In this document: positions 24,480 through 37,297 of the stretch, piece after piece
Layout: each line of letters starts with the position of its first letter
How positions within the stretch are numbered: the first letter of the stretch is position 1
From: Berberis thunbergii
Lineage: Eukaryota; Streptophyta; Magnoliopsida; Ranunculales; Berberidaceae
DNA length: 64,000 bases
NCBI GenBank assembly: GCA_003290165.1
Contig: QNQO01005887.1
Location: 1 to 64,000, forward strand
Direction: 5' to 3'
Notes under the pieces: model-generated
What the model was told of the DNA's origin: nothing
What the model saw: the letters and a program-made list of their open reading frames with translations, nothing else
Database searches by the model: none
Made by a program: the position numbers and the translations under genes

Positions 24480-25130
24480 GTATGTGAGTATAAGATGCGA
24501 AACACGTATGGGTGCTCAATTTGGAACAGAATTTTTAATGGTATTGACCAGTTCTGCACTCATATCTCCTTTGATATCCGGTCGGAAGTGAGTTTTCTAG
24601 AGTTTCTAGGTATAAATGGTGCAGTCATAATCATCTCAGAGAGTTTCCCATTGATGTTCCAGCAGCATGATTTGAGTGAAGGCGGTGACGCAATTTGGGA
24701 AGGTGGGTCTGATGGATTAATTGTTGCAAAAACTCCAGCATTCTCTCAGCTTGTAGGGCTGAAGTGCATTCTAATGTCTATGTGGCCGTTAAGTTTACCT
24801 CTGAGGATTATTTTATTCCTTTGGACGGTGGTTCCTGATAGGATTCTCACTGTTGATAAGGTGAAGTTTCATGCGATTTTTATCTCCAATATCCGCATAT
24901 TATGTAGTGAAAAAACAAGTCATTGACCTGATTCTTAGTTGTCAGTGTGATGTACTGACAAAGAGGAGTCCATTGACCTGCTTCTTACTTGTCAATTTGC
25001 TCAGTTAATCCGAAAATCTTTCTAGATATCAAGAGTTTCTTTGGGTCTGTCAAAGACTGATGAAAAGTGCTGGAAAAGAGAGAATCTTACTCTCTTAGGT
25101 GACTGGATCTCATGCAGGATTCTTTAACCA
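24480..25130 (+). pseudogene. L1 ORF2 3' relic (zf-RVT region)
   Basis: On +, the frame reads IWNRIFNGIDQFCTHISF, then LRIILFLWTVVPDRILTVDK and NIRILC, and after stops a piece with KEESIDLLLTCQFAQLIRKS. This order (the 'FLW...RILT' block, CxxC, then 'ESIDHLL..C') is that of the plant L1 zf-RVT zinc-binding domain. Only the 3' part is present and it is broken by stops. Confidence 0.75.
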
Positions 25131-25382
25131 TAACCTTTCCACCACCCCACACCTTGAAAGTATCAAATAGTCCACCAGATAAAAAAATTTGACTGTGATT
25201 TGCTTCATGTGCAACACTACAACGAAACCTAAGGTCATGCAACGCCTTAGTTTACATCTGAATCCCCACGACCCATACGAATCAAAAGTGTCAAAGTCAA
25301 TGACCATTGCTTCTTCACCGTCATTTATTCCTTCTCTATATAGATTCCCAAAGCATTCTAGATCAAACAGAATAGACCAGGA

Positions 25383-26530
25383 TTGAACCCCACCACTTAA
25401 CAGTCATATAAATACAAATATTCATATTCATCTTCCCATCACCAATTAACAGACATAAATACAAATATTCCTCCCATCACATAAATCTCAAAATACATAT
25501 ACGCCGTGTTATGAAACCAGTGATTACTATTAATAGCTTCTAAGAAGTAGAGTGTTACACTATCTGGATTAATCGGTTGAACTGATATGGATCAGTAACC
25601 CCACCTATTAACAGTCACATAAATATAAATATTCATATTCATCCTCCCATCACATAAATCCTAGGAAGCACGGATTCTCGGTAAATCCTCCGAATCCTAG
25701 TAATACGCGAGTCGGATACGGATATGCGTGCAATTCGACACGCGATCAACGTGACTTGGTAAGGATACGGCCTGACCCGTCCGGATACGGTCTGGACACG
25801 GTCAGGATTCGGTTGCCAATAATTTTTTTTTCAGATCTTGATAAAATTGGACGGCTTAAATCTACCCAGAGATCGAGCACAAATATCCATCGATCAGGGA
25901 GATCGATCGAGCGATCGAGCAGGGAGACCGATCGATCGACTGGGAGGGGAGACCGATCGATCGACTGGGAAGGGAGATCGAACAGGGAGAGAGATCGACT
26001 GGGAGTCTGGGAGCTTTCGATGCTTTCTTCAACCTCCTGCGCCTCCCATCTTCTATATTATCATTTATGAGATATGGATTGACTTCAATTGCTATCTATA
26101 TGGATTCCATTGATGTGTTGGGTAGGGTCCAAGTTAGGCCTGACCCATATTAGAATCAATTACCCTAATTTTCACTTATGTATCCAAACTTTTCATTCAT
26201 TCAAATAATTTCATTAATTAAGCTCATTGCATTTAGATGTTTATATATTTAGATTATTAATTATTTTTTATGAGTTATGACATTATGTTAATAAAAAAAA
26301 GTTTGACGTGTCGCCGAGTTCTAGTTTTTTGTAAATTGCCAAGTCGCCGTATCGTATCCGTGTCCGATACGCGTATCCGAGTCCGTGCATCCCAGCATAA
26401 ATCTTAAACTACATATATGATGGGTTATGAATCAGTGATTACTATTAATCAATTCTAAGTAGGGCATTGCGATTTCTTGCTTAATCGGTTGAATTGATAT
26501 GGACCAAGTAACTCAACAGTTTCTCGGCCT
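25383..26530. repeat. Tandem duplication, second copy split by a hAT
   Basis: Copy 1 (about 25383-25598) and copy 2 (about 25599-26520 without the inserted hAT) share CCCCACC..TTAACAGTCA, AATATTCATATTCATC, CAGTGATTACTATTAAT and TTAATCGGTTGAAYTGATATGGA in the same order. Unit length is about 210 bases. Copy 2 is interrupted at 25661-26395. Confidence 0.75.
25661..26395. mobile_element. Non-autonomous hAT, 735 bp, 8-bp TSD
   Basis: The ends are CTAGGAAGCACGGA and, reverse-complemented, CTGGGATGCACGGA. CATAAATC is duplicated (25653-25660 and 26396-26403). Both subterminal regions carry repeated TCCGGATACGG/GTATCCG-like motifs. The inner part holds a GATCGATCGA-rich tandem tract (about 25880-26000), which produces an Arg/Asp/Ser-rich frame of no coding value. 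Confidence 0.85.
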
Positions 26531-26851
26531 AGTTGCCAATTAATCACATCTGCAACTCACTGATTAATCAGTATGAGGGTAGGGAAAAAAAGTATTTTAA
26601 TGGCACCAACCCCATGTTTACAGTCTCATATGATCATTTCAAGAGACAGTGAATAGACTAAAGAGAAAGATCTTACTTGATGTTTACTACAATATGGATT
26701 ATCTTTAAAAAAAAAAGTTAAAAAAAAATTACTTGTATTACACATATTACTTAGAGACGTAATATTCTTATCTTCGATTAATTTTGGTTAATCTCATCTC
26801 GCTCTTGACCAATTGGTTTAAGATTAACTACTTGGGCACATAATATATGAA

Positions 26852-27073
26852 GGGTATGTTTAGTTAGCCATTCTCCTTGGGAAATGGAATCCATCCCCCT
26901 TATTATGCAGATTTCCATTGTTGGTTGTCTATTTACTGATATGAAATCAATACTTTATAAGACTATTTTTTCTGCTACTCATGGGAATCCAAGTCTGAAA
27001 TGAGGCCTCATAATCGAATTCATGAAAACGGTTTCAATTTCCATGCCTATTTTTTGTGCAACCAAACAGACCC
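26852..27073. mobile_element. MITE, 222 bp, GGGTMTGTTTRGTT ends
   Basis: The left end is GGGTATGTTTAGTT and the right end reverse-complements to GGGTCTGTTTGGTT. The 3-bp flanks are GAA on both sides (26849-26851 and 27074-27076). TIR and short duplication suggest a PIF/Harbinger (Tourist-like) MITE, though GAA is not the usual TWA target. Confidence 0.6.
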
Positions 27074-28011
27074 GAAGAGTTTTTTTTTAATTAGACACGT
27101 AGCATATGATGTTAACAATACAATTTATCTAATAATAAGGTACTACACTTTATCTAATAATAAAGTATTATCCGTTATTTTTCGTCCTTTTATAGAACAT
27201 GAGAGTGAGAGTGAGATATGTAAGAGGAATGCTCGTCTCATTCTTTTTGTCTATCATGTAGGAAATAGTGTTAGAACGCGTTGCTTCTCATATTTAATGA
27301 ACTATCTTGAAATACAAAGTAAAGAAATTGTACAAAAAATCTATAAATAGCCAAGTAACATCTATATTTTTGGGAGTATCATTGAAGCGTTTGACAACTC
27401 TAAACCGAGTTTTTTTTATTGCTGCTTAGTCCTTGCATCATTGTCCAACAAGATCATAACTACCAGGTTGTTATTGTACTTTTTGACTTAAATTTTCTTT
27501 GTTTACATTCACCACCCTCAATGTAAGCACGAAAAGCAAAGTGCCAGACAATGACCAATGACTTAAACTTCCTTTTGTTTACAACGAACCAATGACCCAA
27601 GGAGCAAAAAATTCCTCATCCAAAACACGTCGACTCCTTTAACATGTATGGAGCCATGTATCGAGGAGCATCCTAAAATATGGTGTTTGTGTCAGACATG
27701 ACGAATGCCACATGATTTGGCATACAAATGAGTGCCATATAAACTTCTGCCCAGGTAGGTAGAAGTTACTAAATTTTAGTGGGAAGAGCCAAGGTTTTCA
27801 AAAATGTGGGTGGGAGAGCCAAAAGGCAAAACCTCCTAAAAACATTGCTCGAGGAATTGATAGCGTAAATGAGGCATTTGGAGATACAACTAAGAACTAA
27901 GGTCTACGGATGCACATGTGAGGCATAAGAGGGACATATGGAACCATAATGCAGGATATGATTTATGACACATGTAACTTCTATGGTATTACATGACATG
28001 TTATTTTTGTT

Positions 28012-28330
28012 TAAAAGAATTAGGAGATATTTAGGTGTAATGCTCATAGAGGACAAAACTAGATAAAGGCGTTTAACGTGGTTTAGTGACGTGGGGAGAA
28101 GACCAAGCACGACGCCAATTAGGAAATGTCTAGATTGGCAAGTTCGTGGAGGGTGTAGACGGAGGGATCGACCGTTGAAAACTAGGATGAAGGCGGTGAT
28201 TGGTGAAAGAAGACATCCTTGAGCTTGGATTAGGCGAGGATATGTGGGAAGACCACATTGCTTGGATAACCAAAATACATGTAGCCGCCCCCGAGAGTAT
28301 CGGGAATGAGCTTTGATGATGATGATGAAC
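28012..28330 (+). mobile_element. RTE-type LINE, 3' end fragment
   Basis: About 320 bases matching the last part of the RTE copies at 20293 and 57314: a frame with RIRRYLGV, then [16 protein letters not shown], ending with a TGATGATGATGA tail. Strongly 5'-truncated. No target duplication was found. Confidence 0.8.
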
Positions 28331-30150
28331 ATAAACACCTATGAAAGGCTTAGGCCTTGCACCAAAGGCCAGTGAAAGCACTCAGGCCTCCCGTGCCTTT
28401 GAATTTAAAAGTGTCATGAAGAAATACATAAATACAATTATAGTTTAAAAATAATATCCACTGGTCAGAATAATAAAATAATTCACAATAAGAAGGAAAA
28501 TAATTCCCTACTTTTGGGCAAGTAAAAGAATCACATCATAGTAAAGGAAAACTTGGTTCCGTTTACATAATTGGAAAAAGTAACGTGAGGTACTGACTAA
28601 TGACAAAAAAAAAAAAAAAGACGAGAACAAATGATTGTGTAACGGACAATATCAATATGACTTCATTTGTAAAAGTAAAATATGCATTAGTGAGAAAGTT
28701 GACATTTTTAGTTAGTTGTAAGCTATGTTCTATCTTACAAAACTTACAAATTGTGTGTTTCCAGTGGCATTCATAACATCCAAAATTTACCTCTACATTA
28801 GCAGTAGATTGATATACTCGAAGCTCCAGACCTTTTGCTCATTCACCAATACCAAAACCGAAATATGTCATGATGTACGACTCCTTCTGTTCTGAAACCT
28901 GCAAGTAGACACCATAATACAATCAAAGGGCATCTCTTCCTAGGTTGATATAAAAAAATTTGAAGCTCAAGCAAATTAACATAGTGATAGCATATTATAA
29001 TTAAGATGATGTTAAATAATAAAATAATAACAACAAAAACTATAATAATAACACTAATAATAATAATACCAATAATAAAACCGGCAGCCTACTAAAAGAT
29101 ACAAACGATTACTAAACAATAATCTAATTCGGATAGATGGCCCAATCAAAAATATCTGAAGCTTGAGTCCTTCAATGTACCCCACATAGATCCCTAAAGT
29201 GGTAGCATCCTATAGATAGCCCAAGATAGTCTAATCTCTTATGAGATAAGAACCAATGCAACCCATTACAGTAACAAAAGACAGTTCATTTTTTACCCTA
29301 TTTAGTTAGTTTGTGAGATGAATGGAGAGGACAAAGTCCAGAAGAAGATGGAAGACCGATCCTGTCTTTCTTCTTAGTTTCTCTCTGTTCTTCTCTCTGC
29401 TTCTTTCATGGGGTAACAAGGTGGTTTTGTAGTGGTAAACAGAGTTGATTAGTTTTAACATGGTTGTCATTGATATCAGAGATATTACAAATATTGGAAA
29501 AATCAATGGATATTTCTGAATGTGTGATGATTCAAAGAACACCAGGGACGCTTTATACCAAAAAATTGTTCCCGTCGAAAATAAACTAACCATGGTGCGT
29601 TTTAACGACAACTTTTAGCTGAAAATTTGGGAGCCGATAAGTACTTGAATCGAATTTTTTAGCAACAAGCCCAAGAAGAAAAGCATAAAGGGACTTAGGA
29701 AACATTATTTGTTAATTGTTAAAGAGAAGAATAACTGTAATGCAGGGGTTAAGGAAAGTAAAGATATGAAACTTGTTTTAGTGGTTGCTGCAAACAATAA
29801 AAAAAATAAGACAAGAATGAAAAACCAAAAAATAACAATAATAAATAAAGGGATAAAACAAAAATAAGAAAATTGTATAGACAAGTGTTTCGAGATACAA
29901 GAATGAAAAAAATAATATAAATAAAGGGGAGAACGAAAACAAAAATTTGTATAGACACGTCTTTCAAGATCTTGATCTTGAATCATATTCCATTCCCTGC
30001 CTGAGTAGCTTGGAGAGATGCATGAGGAACTTCTTGGATACTGCTCCAAACTCGAACAAGTATAATCTTACCTCTTGGAACAGTATGTCTTCCTAAAGAT
30101 AGAGGTGGACTTTATACAAGACAGATCAGAACTTTCAACAAGGCTTCTCT
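28331..30150. other. No gene supported
   Basis: AT-rich sequence with AAT-rich stretches near 29010-29080 and an A-rich tract at 29790-29940. The open frames here are hydrophobic or low-complexity and unconvincing. Confidence 0.4.
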
Positions 30151-30439
30151 CTGAATGCCTATTTATAAAGAAGTAGGGTGGAAAACCATGAGCTCTAAAC
30201 AAACCTTATGGCCATACACTATGGAATCCTATTCTGAATTAAACACCCCTTCTCTGAGTGTATCTCTTGCAAGGGAGGCAAAGCTAGGATCGGAGATATT
30301 CCAAACATTCATACTAATTCCAGTAAGAAGTCGGTGCAGTTATTGCGGAGAACATCTCTTCTTATTTTATTATAATAAGAAGAAAAAAGGGAGTCAACCG
30401 TGGAAAAATAACACTGGCTCCCCACAGTAGTTGAGACTT

Positions 30440-30830
30440 GTATCTTGGCAGATATTTAAAATACTAGGAATTGGAATAGATGGATCCCTGACTTCTCTTT
30501 CGGAAGGAGAAGGGCTTAGGAATGGGTCATATACCTGATGACATCTCAAAAAAGTTCTCTGTTAATATGTCAAGCTCTCTAATAAAGCATATCAGATGAG
30601 ACTATGCCAGAGTATACATTTCATAATTCCCTTGGACAAAATAGATCCACCTAGAGTTAATTTCTTCATGTGGAAATGGAACTATGAAAGGATCCTCGCT
30701 GCTGATAACTTGAAAAGGAACGCAAGGACTATGGTAAACATTTGTATTCTCCGCAAAGCACTTTGTAGAAATTATAGATCAGTCTATGCATTGTCCTCTC
30801 ACGTTGAATAATGAGAGAAGGATGTTATCA
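30440..30830 (+). pseudogene. L1 ORF2 3' relic (zf-RVT region)
   Basis: A + frame contains PPRVNFFMWKWNYERILAAD, NLKRNARTMVN and CILRK, the central block of the plant L1 zf-RVT domain. The preceding sequence, with several stops, may extend the relic upstream to about 30150. It resembles the relic at 24480-25130 in position within L1 but is a separate insertion. Confidence 0.7.
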
Positions 30831-31473
30831 AAGTTTGGAGTCCCCAGAAGTGCTCGAGGCTCTCTGTTGCAGTGATTTTAACTTTGTAACAACAGAAAGA
30901 ACAAAATATTCTCACACAAGGAAATTGCTTATGTGACAGAACCCCATCCATCTAGGATTCGGCCATATGGGAAGAAGGATCAGATGTCTCTTCTGTATAA
31001 AATACATAAATGTATGAGAGAAGGGTGGTCAAAGCGATTAAGGCTAGTGCATTGGATGATATATTTGGGCCACTCAAGGAGGTTTCATTACATGTGTTTT
31101 TATTGGGCCGCGTAGAAGACTATATAGTGCTTAACCATTGTAATTTAGCTCGGCACAATAAAGCAAAAAACAGTCTTCTTAGCTGCCCAAACCAATACAA
31201 GGGGTTTGAATTCTAACTGAAAAAGCTCAAATCTATTGAGCACAACTGTCATACTTTCCACCTAAGGAAATCATGCACTCATACAGAGCTGCTCACCTTG
31301 TAAGCAAAACCAGATTCCACCTTAGGGAGAGATTTCATGAATACTTATGTATTGCACTAAGAGCCACTGCGCCTGAGTACATGCCCTGTTTGACATGCTT
31401 GGATTTCAGACATTGTTCAAGATGTCTTATACAGGGAACTGCATAAAGTATTTGTCTAAAATCAACTTGCAAC

Positions 31474-31829
31474 CTATATAGTCTTGGGTGACGCCCAGGT
31501 GGGCGACCAAGACACCGCCTCGCCTAACCTTGGTGTCGCCCGTGTAGTCTCGGACACTCGCCTTTACCTACAGATTTTCACTTATTTTTTACATTTGATT
31601 GTTGCATTTATTTTTTTTACTTTTCTCAATGTATGTTATTGGACTATGACTACATATGCTTTGAAGTTCATTATTTTAGTTTAATTTATGTGAAATTAAT
31701 TTGTGAAATAATGTATGCATAGAGGCTTTGAAAAATTCCTACAAAGGCTGCAAGATGCTAGGTCACCTAGGTGAGCTAGGCGCTTAGGCCAAGCTTGTCA
31801 CCTCGACTAGCGCGCCTGGGACAACATAG
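31474..31829. mobile_element. Non-autonomous hAT, 356 bp, 8-bp TSD (1 mismatch)
   Basis: The ends are CTATATAGTCTTGGGTGACG and, reverse-complemented, CTATGTTGTCCCAGGCGCG. The flanks are CTTGCAAC (31466-31473) and CTTGTAAC (31830-31837). Both ends are GC-rich (GGCGACC, CGCCTCGCC, GCTAGGCGC) around an AT-rich centre. Same family as 42955-43345. Confidence 0.75.
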
Positions 31830-31879
31830 CTTGTAACTCTATTTCCGCTTCCCCACACGTGTCAAAATTTTAATATTTG

Positions 31880-34256
31880 ATGTAATTGGGTAATTTTAGT
31901 ATTAATTTGTTAATTGGGCTAATATAATAAAGCCCATACTAATCATGGCATTAGTCATATTAGGTTTAGGATTAGACTGCTTGCCAAGAAAGCTATTATG
32001 CTTATAAAAGGCATAAAATTAAATATTATAGTTGGTGAATTGATTAAATGAAAATTAAGTTGTTTTTTTATCTTTATTTTAGGGTTTAGTTTTTGTTTCA
32101 ATGTAGAAACTATTATTTGGTATCAGAGTCGGAGCGCTTCTATTGTGCATGCCCCGATAGACCAAAATCTCAAAGTACGCAAAAGAGAGCGTAATAGATG
32201 ACTGAAAAAGAGAAATCCAGAGCGTTGAAAGCCATGGAAGAGTAATGGACATCAAGAGATCTTTTGGAAGCTGAGAAAGAGTAATATAGGTGCCGCAGAG
32301 AAGATGAATGGCTGAATAGACTAATAGGGATTTAATAGATGCTTGATCATGAGAGAATCAAAATAGAAGAACATAACTGGGCAAATTAGCAGGGTTGCTG
32401 CAGTGGGTTCAAAGGAGATCACAAACATGGTAGCAGAGGAAGTGAATTGTTGCATGGGATTTGTAAAAGGAAACAACCACCCAAGAGGTCGTCGAGCACC
32501 TACAAAGAGCATTCATAGCCCCCAAAGACCGATTGGCAATGTCGACACCACCGCCATCAACAACTCAGTCGGCAGCGCGGTGTCCAGGCAAATGCATCTT
32601 GTCAACCAACCCTACCCAATATTGCCCATGGGCCCTCCCTTCCTTCACGCGCCACCACTCCCCTCCCTCCAGTTTGGAAGGCTTTCTTCCACAACCTCAA
32701 TCATATCCCATACCCCCTTCGCCTTACCCTCGCCCTGAAACCCTAAATGCCAATCCATGTGCCCTTTCAATGTCTAACTATTTCATCAAGCTATTTTTAC
32801 CCTACTTCTGACAGTTGGTAAAACCCTAATTTCCTCCCATGATACCAGCTTCCAAATCCATCCAGCGTGTTTCACCACAACCCAAACCCTCCATAGATCC
32901 ATCCCGTTGAATCCCATGATGAGGTATGCTATATGCAAAAGGTTTGATGTCTCTCAGCAATTAGTTACAGATCGAGTTGAATTTCCATAAGAGTATGTTC
33001 GTCATTAGGTGGAAGAGCAGCAGTGAGACCCGCATCCCCAATGGCCACCTGTGCAGAATAGAGGACACGTTCGGGCACCCTTGGGATCCGTAGAGGTGCT
33101 GGTAAAGGAGGAAATTAGCATTTTTGTCTCCTAATTTAGGAGATGAGGCGTGTGGAGGCAACTAGTTTGTAGAGAATGACCAGCTGGCGCAGTTGTTAGT
33201 TGTCATGGAGAGGCGGGATGATACAAGTTTCAAACTGGATGTTCCTTCATATGATGGGGGGAGCTTGGCAATGCCTTTGTTGATTGGTCCTTGAAAATTG
33301 ATCGCATTCTTGAGTTTAGGAACATGCGGGGTCCAAAAGCAGTGCAGTTAATGGCAACAAAAATGAAGGTAATTGCGAATCTTTTGTTGGCAAGAAAAGT
33401 GTGCTCGACGGACGTCTACGCATTTACCTTATGTGATGAATTGGGAAGATTTGCGTGATATGATGCATACTGCTTTCGTTTCTTTGGATCATGAACGTGA
33501 CATTTTTGGAAGGTTGATGGGAGTCATACAAAGTGGGCATACTATTAATGATTATGCAACTTAGTTTAGAACTTTGAATATGTGAGAAAACCTCAGGAAC
33601 CGAAACGACAGATAGCCTACCATTTCTACCATGGATGGTGCTAAGATTCAATGTCTTTGCCCTAGAAGAATTTGAAACCCTTTTATATGCACAAAACATG
33701 GCTAAGCGCGCATAAACTAAGTTTCATCTACAAGACTGAGCAGAGAAGTCTTTTGTGAATCCAATTCGATCATCCACCACCTTTCCGTAATGACCTGACT
33801 TCAATGCTTTGGATGTGGCCAACTTGGCCATGTTTGGATTAATTGTCCGAGAGGAAAGTCTATGTTGTTAATGGATGAGATTGATGAACACGAAAGAATG
33901 GAACAAGTGCCCTCGAATGATAGTGAAGGCAAACTCATTTTCTTGGTTGTTGAAGGCATGAAATTAACTCATAAAGCTTGTGGACAAACTTCTTTAAGCT
34001 GGAGAGGGTAATAGAATTGGATAATTGATTAGTATTTATTTGTTAATTAGGCTAAATATAATAAAACCCTTATTAACTAGGGCATTAACCAAATTAGGTT
34101 TAGGGTTAGATTAATAACCAAATAAGCTACTAAGCTTATAAATAAGGGAAAAATTAAACAATGTAGTTGATAGATTGAATGAATGAAAATTAAGTTGTTT
34201 CTTCATATTTTATTTTAGGATTTATCACAGTTGTAGTTTTAGTGTAGAAACCATTA
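31880..34256 (+). mobile_element. Gag-only Ty3/gypsy-like LTR element
   Basis: Two similar LTRs of about 240 bases (about 31880-32115 and 34009-34256) share TTTGTTAATTRGGCTAA, GGCATTA, AAATTAGGTTTAGG-like and GAAAATTAAGTTGTTT motifs. After the left LTR comes TGGTATCAGAG (32118-32128), a primer-binding site for initiator tRNA-Met. Before the right LTR lies a purine tract, GGAGAGGG (34001-34008). The interior is only about 1.9 kb and holds a decayed gag with one zinc knuckle and no protease, RT or integrase. LTR edges are approximate. Confidence 0.8.
32198..33990 (+). pseudogene. gypsy gag polyprotein remnant
   Basis: Starts at ATG 32198 (MTEKEKSRALKAMEE), soon broken by stops. A Pro-rich part follows (about 32540-32740), then the gag core (FKLDVPSYDGG near 33227; DIFGRLMGVIQSGHTINDYA near 33500), and a CCHC zinc knuckle CFGCGQLGHVWINC at 33805-33846. 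An acidic tail runs to the purine tract. The domain order is that of Ty3/gypsy gag. Many stops and frameshifts mean it is not functional. Confidence 0.75.
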
Positions 34257-35149
34257 ATCTTACTATAACCAAATTCGTAAAATATAGCTTCCTTCGGCAC
34301 TCATCCTCAACACCCCCAAAAAGTGATCACACGGTATTTGTGGCCGCTTGCCACATAGAAGAACCTATCATTCTCGCAAACTACTCCCAAAACCCAAAGA
34401 GGCCTTGCCAAAGGAGCTCCCCCGTGCCACAGCTTTAAAGGCTATATTTATTCTTCAAAGCACTTTGCCCCTGCCTTAGAGGTTCTCATGATCATACATT
34501 AGTCTAGGTTATCATGACCACACTATAATTTTTGCCCGTTCAAGAAGATTCCAACGCTGCAGCTCCTCGCCAACTCTAATGATAGACCTTAGCGCCATAG
34601 TAAAGTCAATTCTTGGTATTGGATTTATACTAGTTTTGGGGCCTTGAGAGTTGTGTTCATAAGCTTCAACAATGTGAACACCTTTTTAGAAGTTATAGAA
34701 ACACCGAGAGGGACCAGCGTTTTAACACCCAACACCGACATGGGGTATATCTTAACAAGTTGATATATTAGCTTTGGTTATCGAAATCCCAAGCCTTTGA
34801 ATGTATCACAAGTTCGGGTGGCTAAAAAAGAACATTGAGGTGCCAAATCTTTCCGGAACGAGAACTCTTGGGGCATGAGCTCCATGTTTCATCTCAGTCC
34901 AAGTCAATAGCCTCATTTATGTTCTTATGAAAAGAAGTGATGATACAGTTCAGTTGAATGTGACGTTAAAGGAATATGAAAAGAAGCTTAGAGCTTCTTA
35001 CCACCTTGAATCTTCCAATGTAGCTCCTAATTATATTTTGATGACAATGGGATCTATGTGTGTGGCAATCACCATCAATAAAAGCAGTGGCATATTCCTC
35101 ACTAATTCAAATTAACTTTTGCCTTTTTGACTAAAGATTTTGAAATATT
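34257..35149. other. No gene supported
   Basis: Unassigned sequence after the gypsy element. A 62-codon + frame at 34927-35115 has no recognisable domain. Confidence 0.35.
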
Positions 35150-35680
35150 ACAATGGATCTAAATTATAAAAAAATAATTGCTAAACACAAGCCTTCCCAA
35201 GAAGGGAGACAACAAAGACATGTCAGATTCAAGGCTCCCAAAAATGTGGTAGAAAAGGATCTTCGGCATTATACAAGTTAAAGTTATATATATAAGCATG
35301 ATAGTAGTTCATAGTTGCGAACGTAATCTCATATCTTACATGTGTGTTTGAGTTGCTTGAGCCTGTTGCGAGCAAGGCCCCCCACGTTTTTAAAGAAAAA
35401 ATGATCCTTCAACCCTTTTCTTTAAGTCCTCCCATGCATCAACAAAGCAAAGGCCCCTCTCTATGTCGGTGCCCTTACATCACCACGCTAGGAAAGCATC
35501 GTCATACATAGTCGCAGTATCTAGCTTGGATGCCTTGTCCTCCAGTCGAGTAGCCTAGAAATCTTGTTCCATCTGATAAATGAAGTTCCCCAGATCCTTG
35601 GAATCTCGAGTTCCCCCATAGCTCTTAGGCTCATGTACTTTCTCCTTAATGTTCTCCCGAGGGTTCTAAGCAATAGCAGC
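35150..35680 (-). pseudogene. Ty3/gypsy gag fragment
   Basis: Read on -, the frames give KSYGGTRDSKDLGNFIYQME (about 35,600), then LEDKASKLD, FVDAWEDLKKRVEGSFF (about 35,420) and ARNRLKQLKHTCKI followed by DYV (about 35,350). This is the order of the retrotransposon gag core (a 'GG.R...LENFLW.ME' start and 'W..LK..L..QF'). It differs from the gag at 32198-33990 and is interrupted by stops. No LTRs were found. Confidence 0.6.
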
Positions 35681-37290
35681 CCCTAGTTGGGATAGTTTGG
35701 TACCGCTCTCTGTCCTTTCCTATGGGAATAACCCTTACCAACAACTAAATTTTCCCAAGTGCTTTAGCTTTTTTTCATTCTTTGAAGGCTGATGGGTCTC
35801 GCTGCCTTGTCTCTTTTGAGTTTCGTTTTCTTGGCCTAATCTTCTTCCTTCCCCACTCATCGTCCAGCCTCTGTTGATAAAGCAAGGTTCTGCCTAGCGG
35901 AGGCTACGTAAGGAATGCCCGGAGAGCCAGAGAGTTCTATCTCGATTATGCAAGAGTATTATTAGGGCTACCCGAAAAAAATGTTTGATTGGCCAGGAGA
36001 TATCAGCCCAGACATACACTCTATTGGCCCTCGCGATAGAAGTGGAATTGGTTTGTACAAAGGTGCAAAGGCATTTCGTTGATCAATTTTAGTTTTCAAC
36101 TTTGCAATCAGATGTGTAGTTTCAAATTCCTGTTCGTTGTATATTCCCCGTCTCCTTTTATTTTCTAAAGTCTTTCAATGTCAAGGTTTTTGGCCCGGTT
36201 AGTGATCTACTTTTGAAGCACTTGGTCGAGCATGCATTGTCTTCAATCTAGATATATTTCATTTTGGCGATCGTTAGGTAGAACTACTCATTTTTTAGCC
36301 CTTCCATTCGCCATCATTACTACTTGGAACAAAGGTTCACCTCTCCAACAAGACAACTTCGTTTCAAGTGATTTTCTGTCCAAGCCTTTGGTCTTCATCC
36401 AAGCTGTTCTCAATTCAAGTCAATATTGGTTCAACTCCTCAACTTAGCAACTTCCGTATTCTAAATCGGCTCAGCTTTAGCAACTTCCGTATTCTAAATT
36501 AGCTCTTTCAGTCCAGTAGAACTTGAGTCCCCGCAAGCCTTGAAACGCTAGTTATTTGACTACCCTGATTGCAAAGTCTCTCAATTGATGGGCCCTAGCG
36601 GTCTACATTTGGCACGTTATTCTAGTGGAACTAAAGGAAACACACCAAAGCTCCATACCTTCTCCCTCAAGATGTAAGCATCAGACGGTTAGTACCCGTG
36701 ATACGTAATGTGAAAGTAGGTTGTTCTCTCAATATCATAAGAAAGTCACTTCTCTCTTCGGGCTCCAGTGTTCATCCTTTTTCTTTGGTTGGCTCAATCA
36801 GTCTGTGCTTGGCCTCCTTCCTTGATCGAAATACGTCAAAATCAAGGGAGGCTGGAGGCCAAGGTGTCAGATGCAGGATCTTAAGAGCTTCAGTTGGGAG
36901 TAAAGAAAAGATTGAATGTTTGGACATATTCGAGTACCGGCAGCCCCTCTTCTTACCAATTCCAAGCACCATCATGATGACATTGGTACTCACTGTATCA
37001 TCCCTTCCACCAAAGACCTTCTCAACCCAATCAGCACTATAGACAATTTTCCACAAGAAACACAATCCCTCTCAAACCCCTCTCCCCCAACCATAGAGAT
37101 GGCCTTTTCTCGCAACAAAGAAAGAAAGAGGACGTTGTATAGAAAATACAACCACTGATCAAGGATTTCAAGGAGGATTTCCATAAGTTGTGTTCACGGG
37201 CATGCAAAGAAGATCCGCTTGGTTATATTGAACTAATGAGGCGAGTTAGGAAGATAAAAGAGGGAGAGAGATGCACAGGAAGATCCAAAG
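35681..37290. other. Unassigned repeat-like sequence
   Basis: No conserved domain seen. A 28-base direct repeat (AGCAACTTCCGTATTCTAAAT core) occurs twice at about 36446-36498. The part just before 37300 may be the leader or ORF1 of the L1 fragment that follows. Confidence 0.35.
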
Positions 37291-37297
37291 CCACCAC

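Noticed and set aside
25756..26113. Two overlapping Arg/Asp/Ser-rich frames
   Set aside because: Produced by the GATCGATC tract inside a hAT element.
36698..37158. Overlapping frames on both strands upstream of the L1 endonuclease relic
   Set aside because: Could be L1 leader or ORF1 remnants, but no motif such as a zinc knuckle was found.
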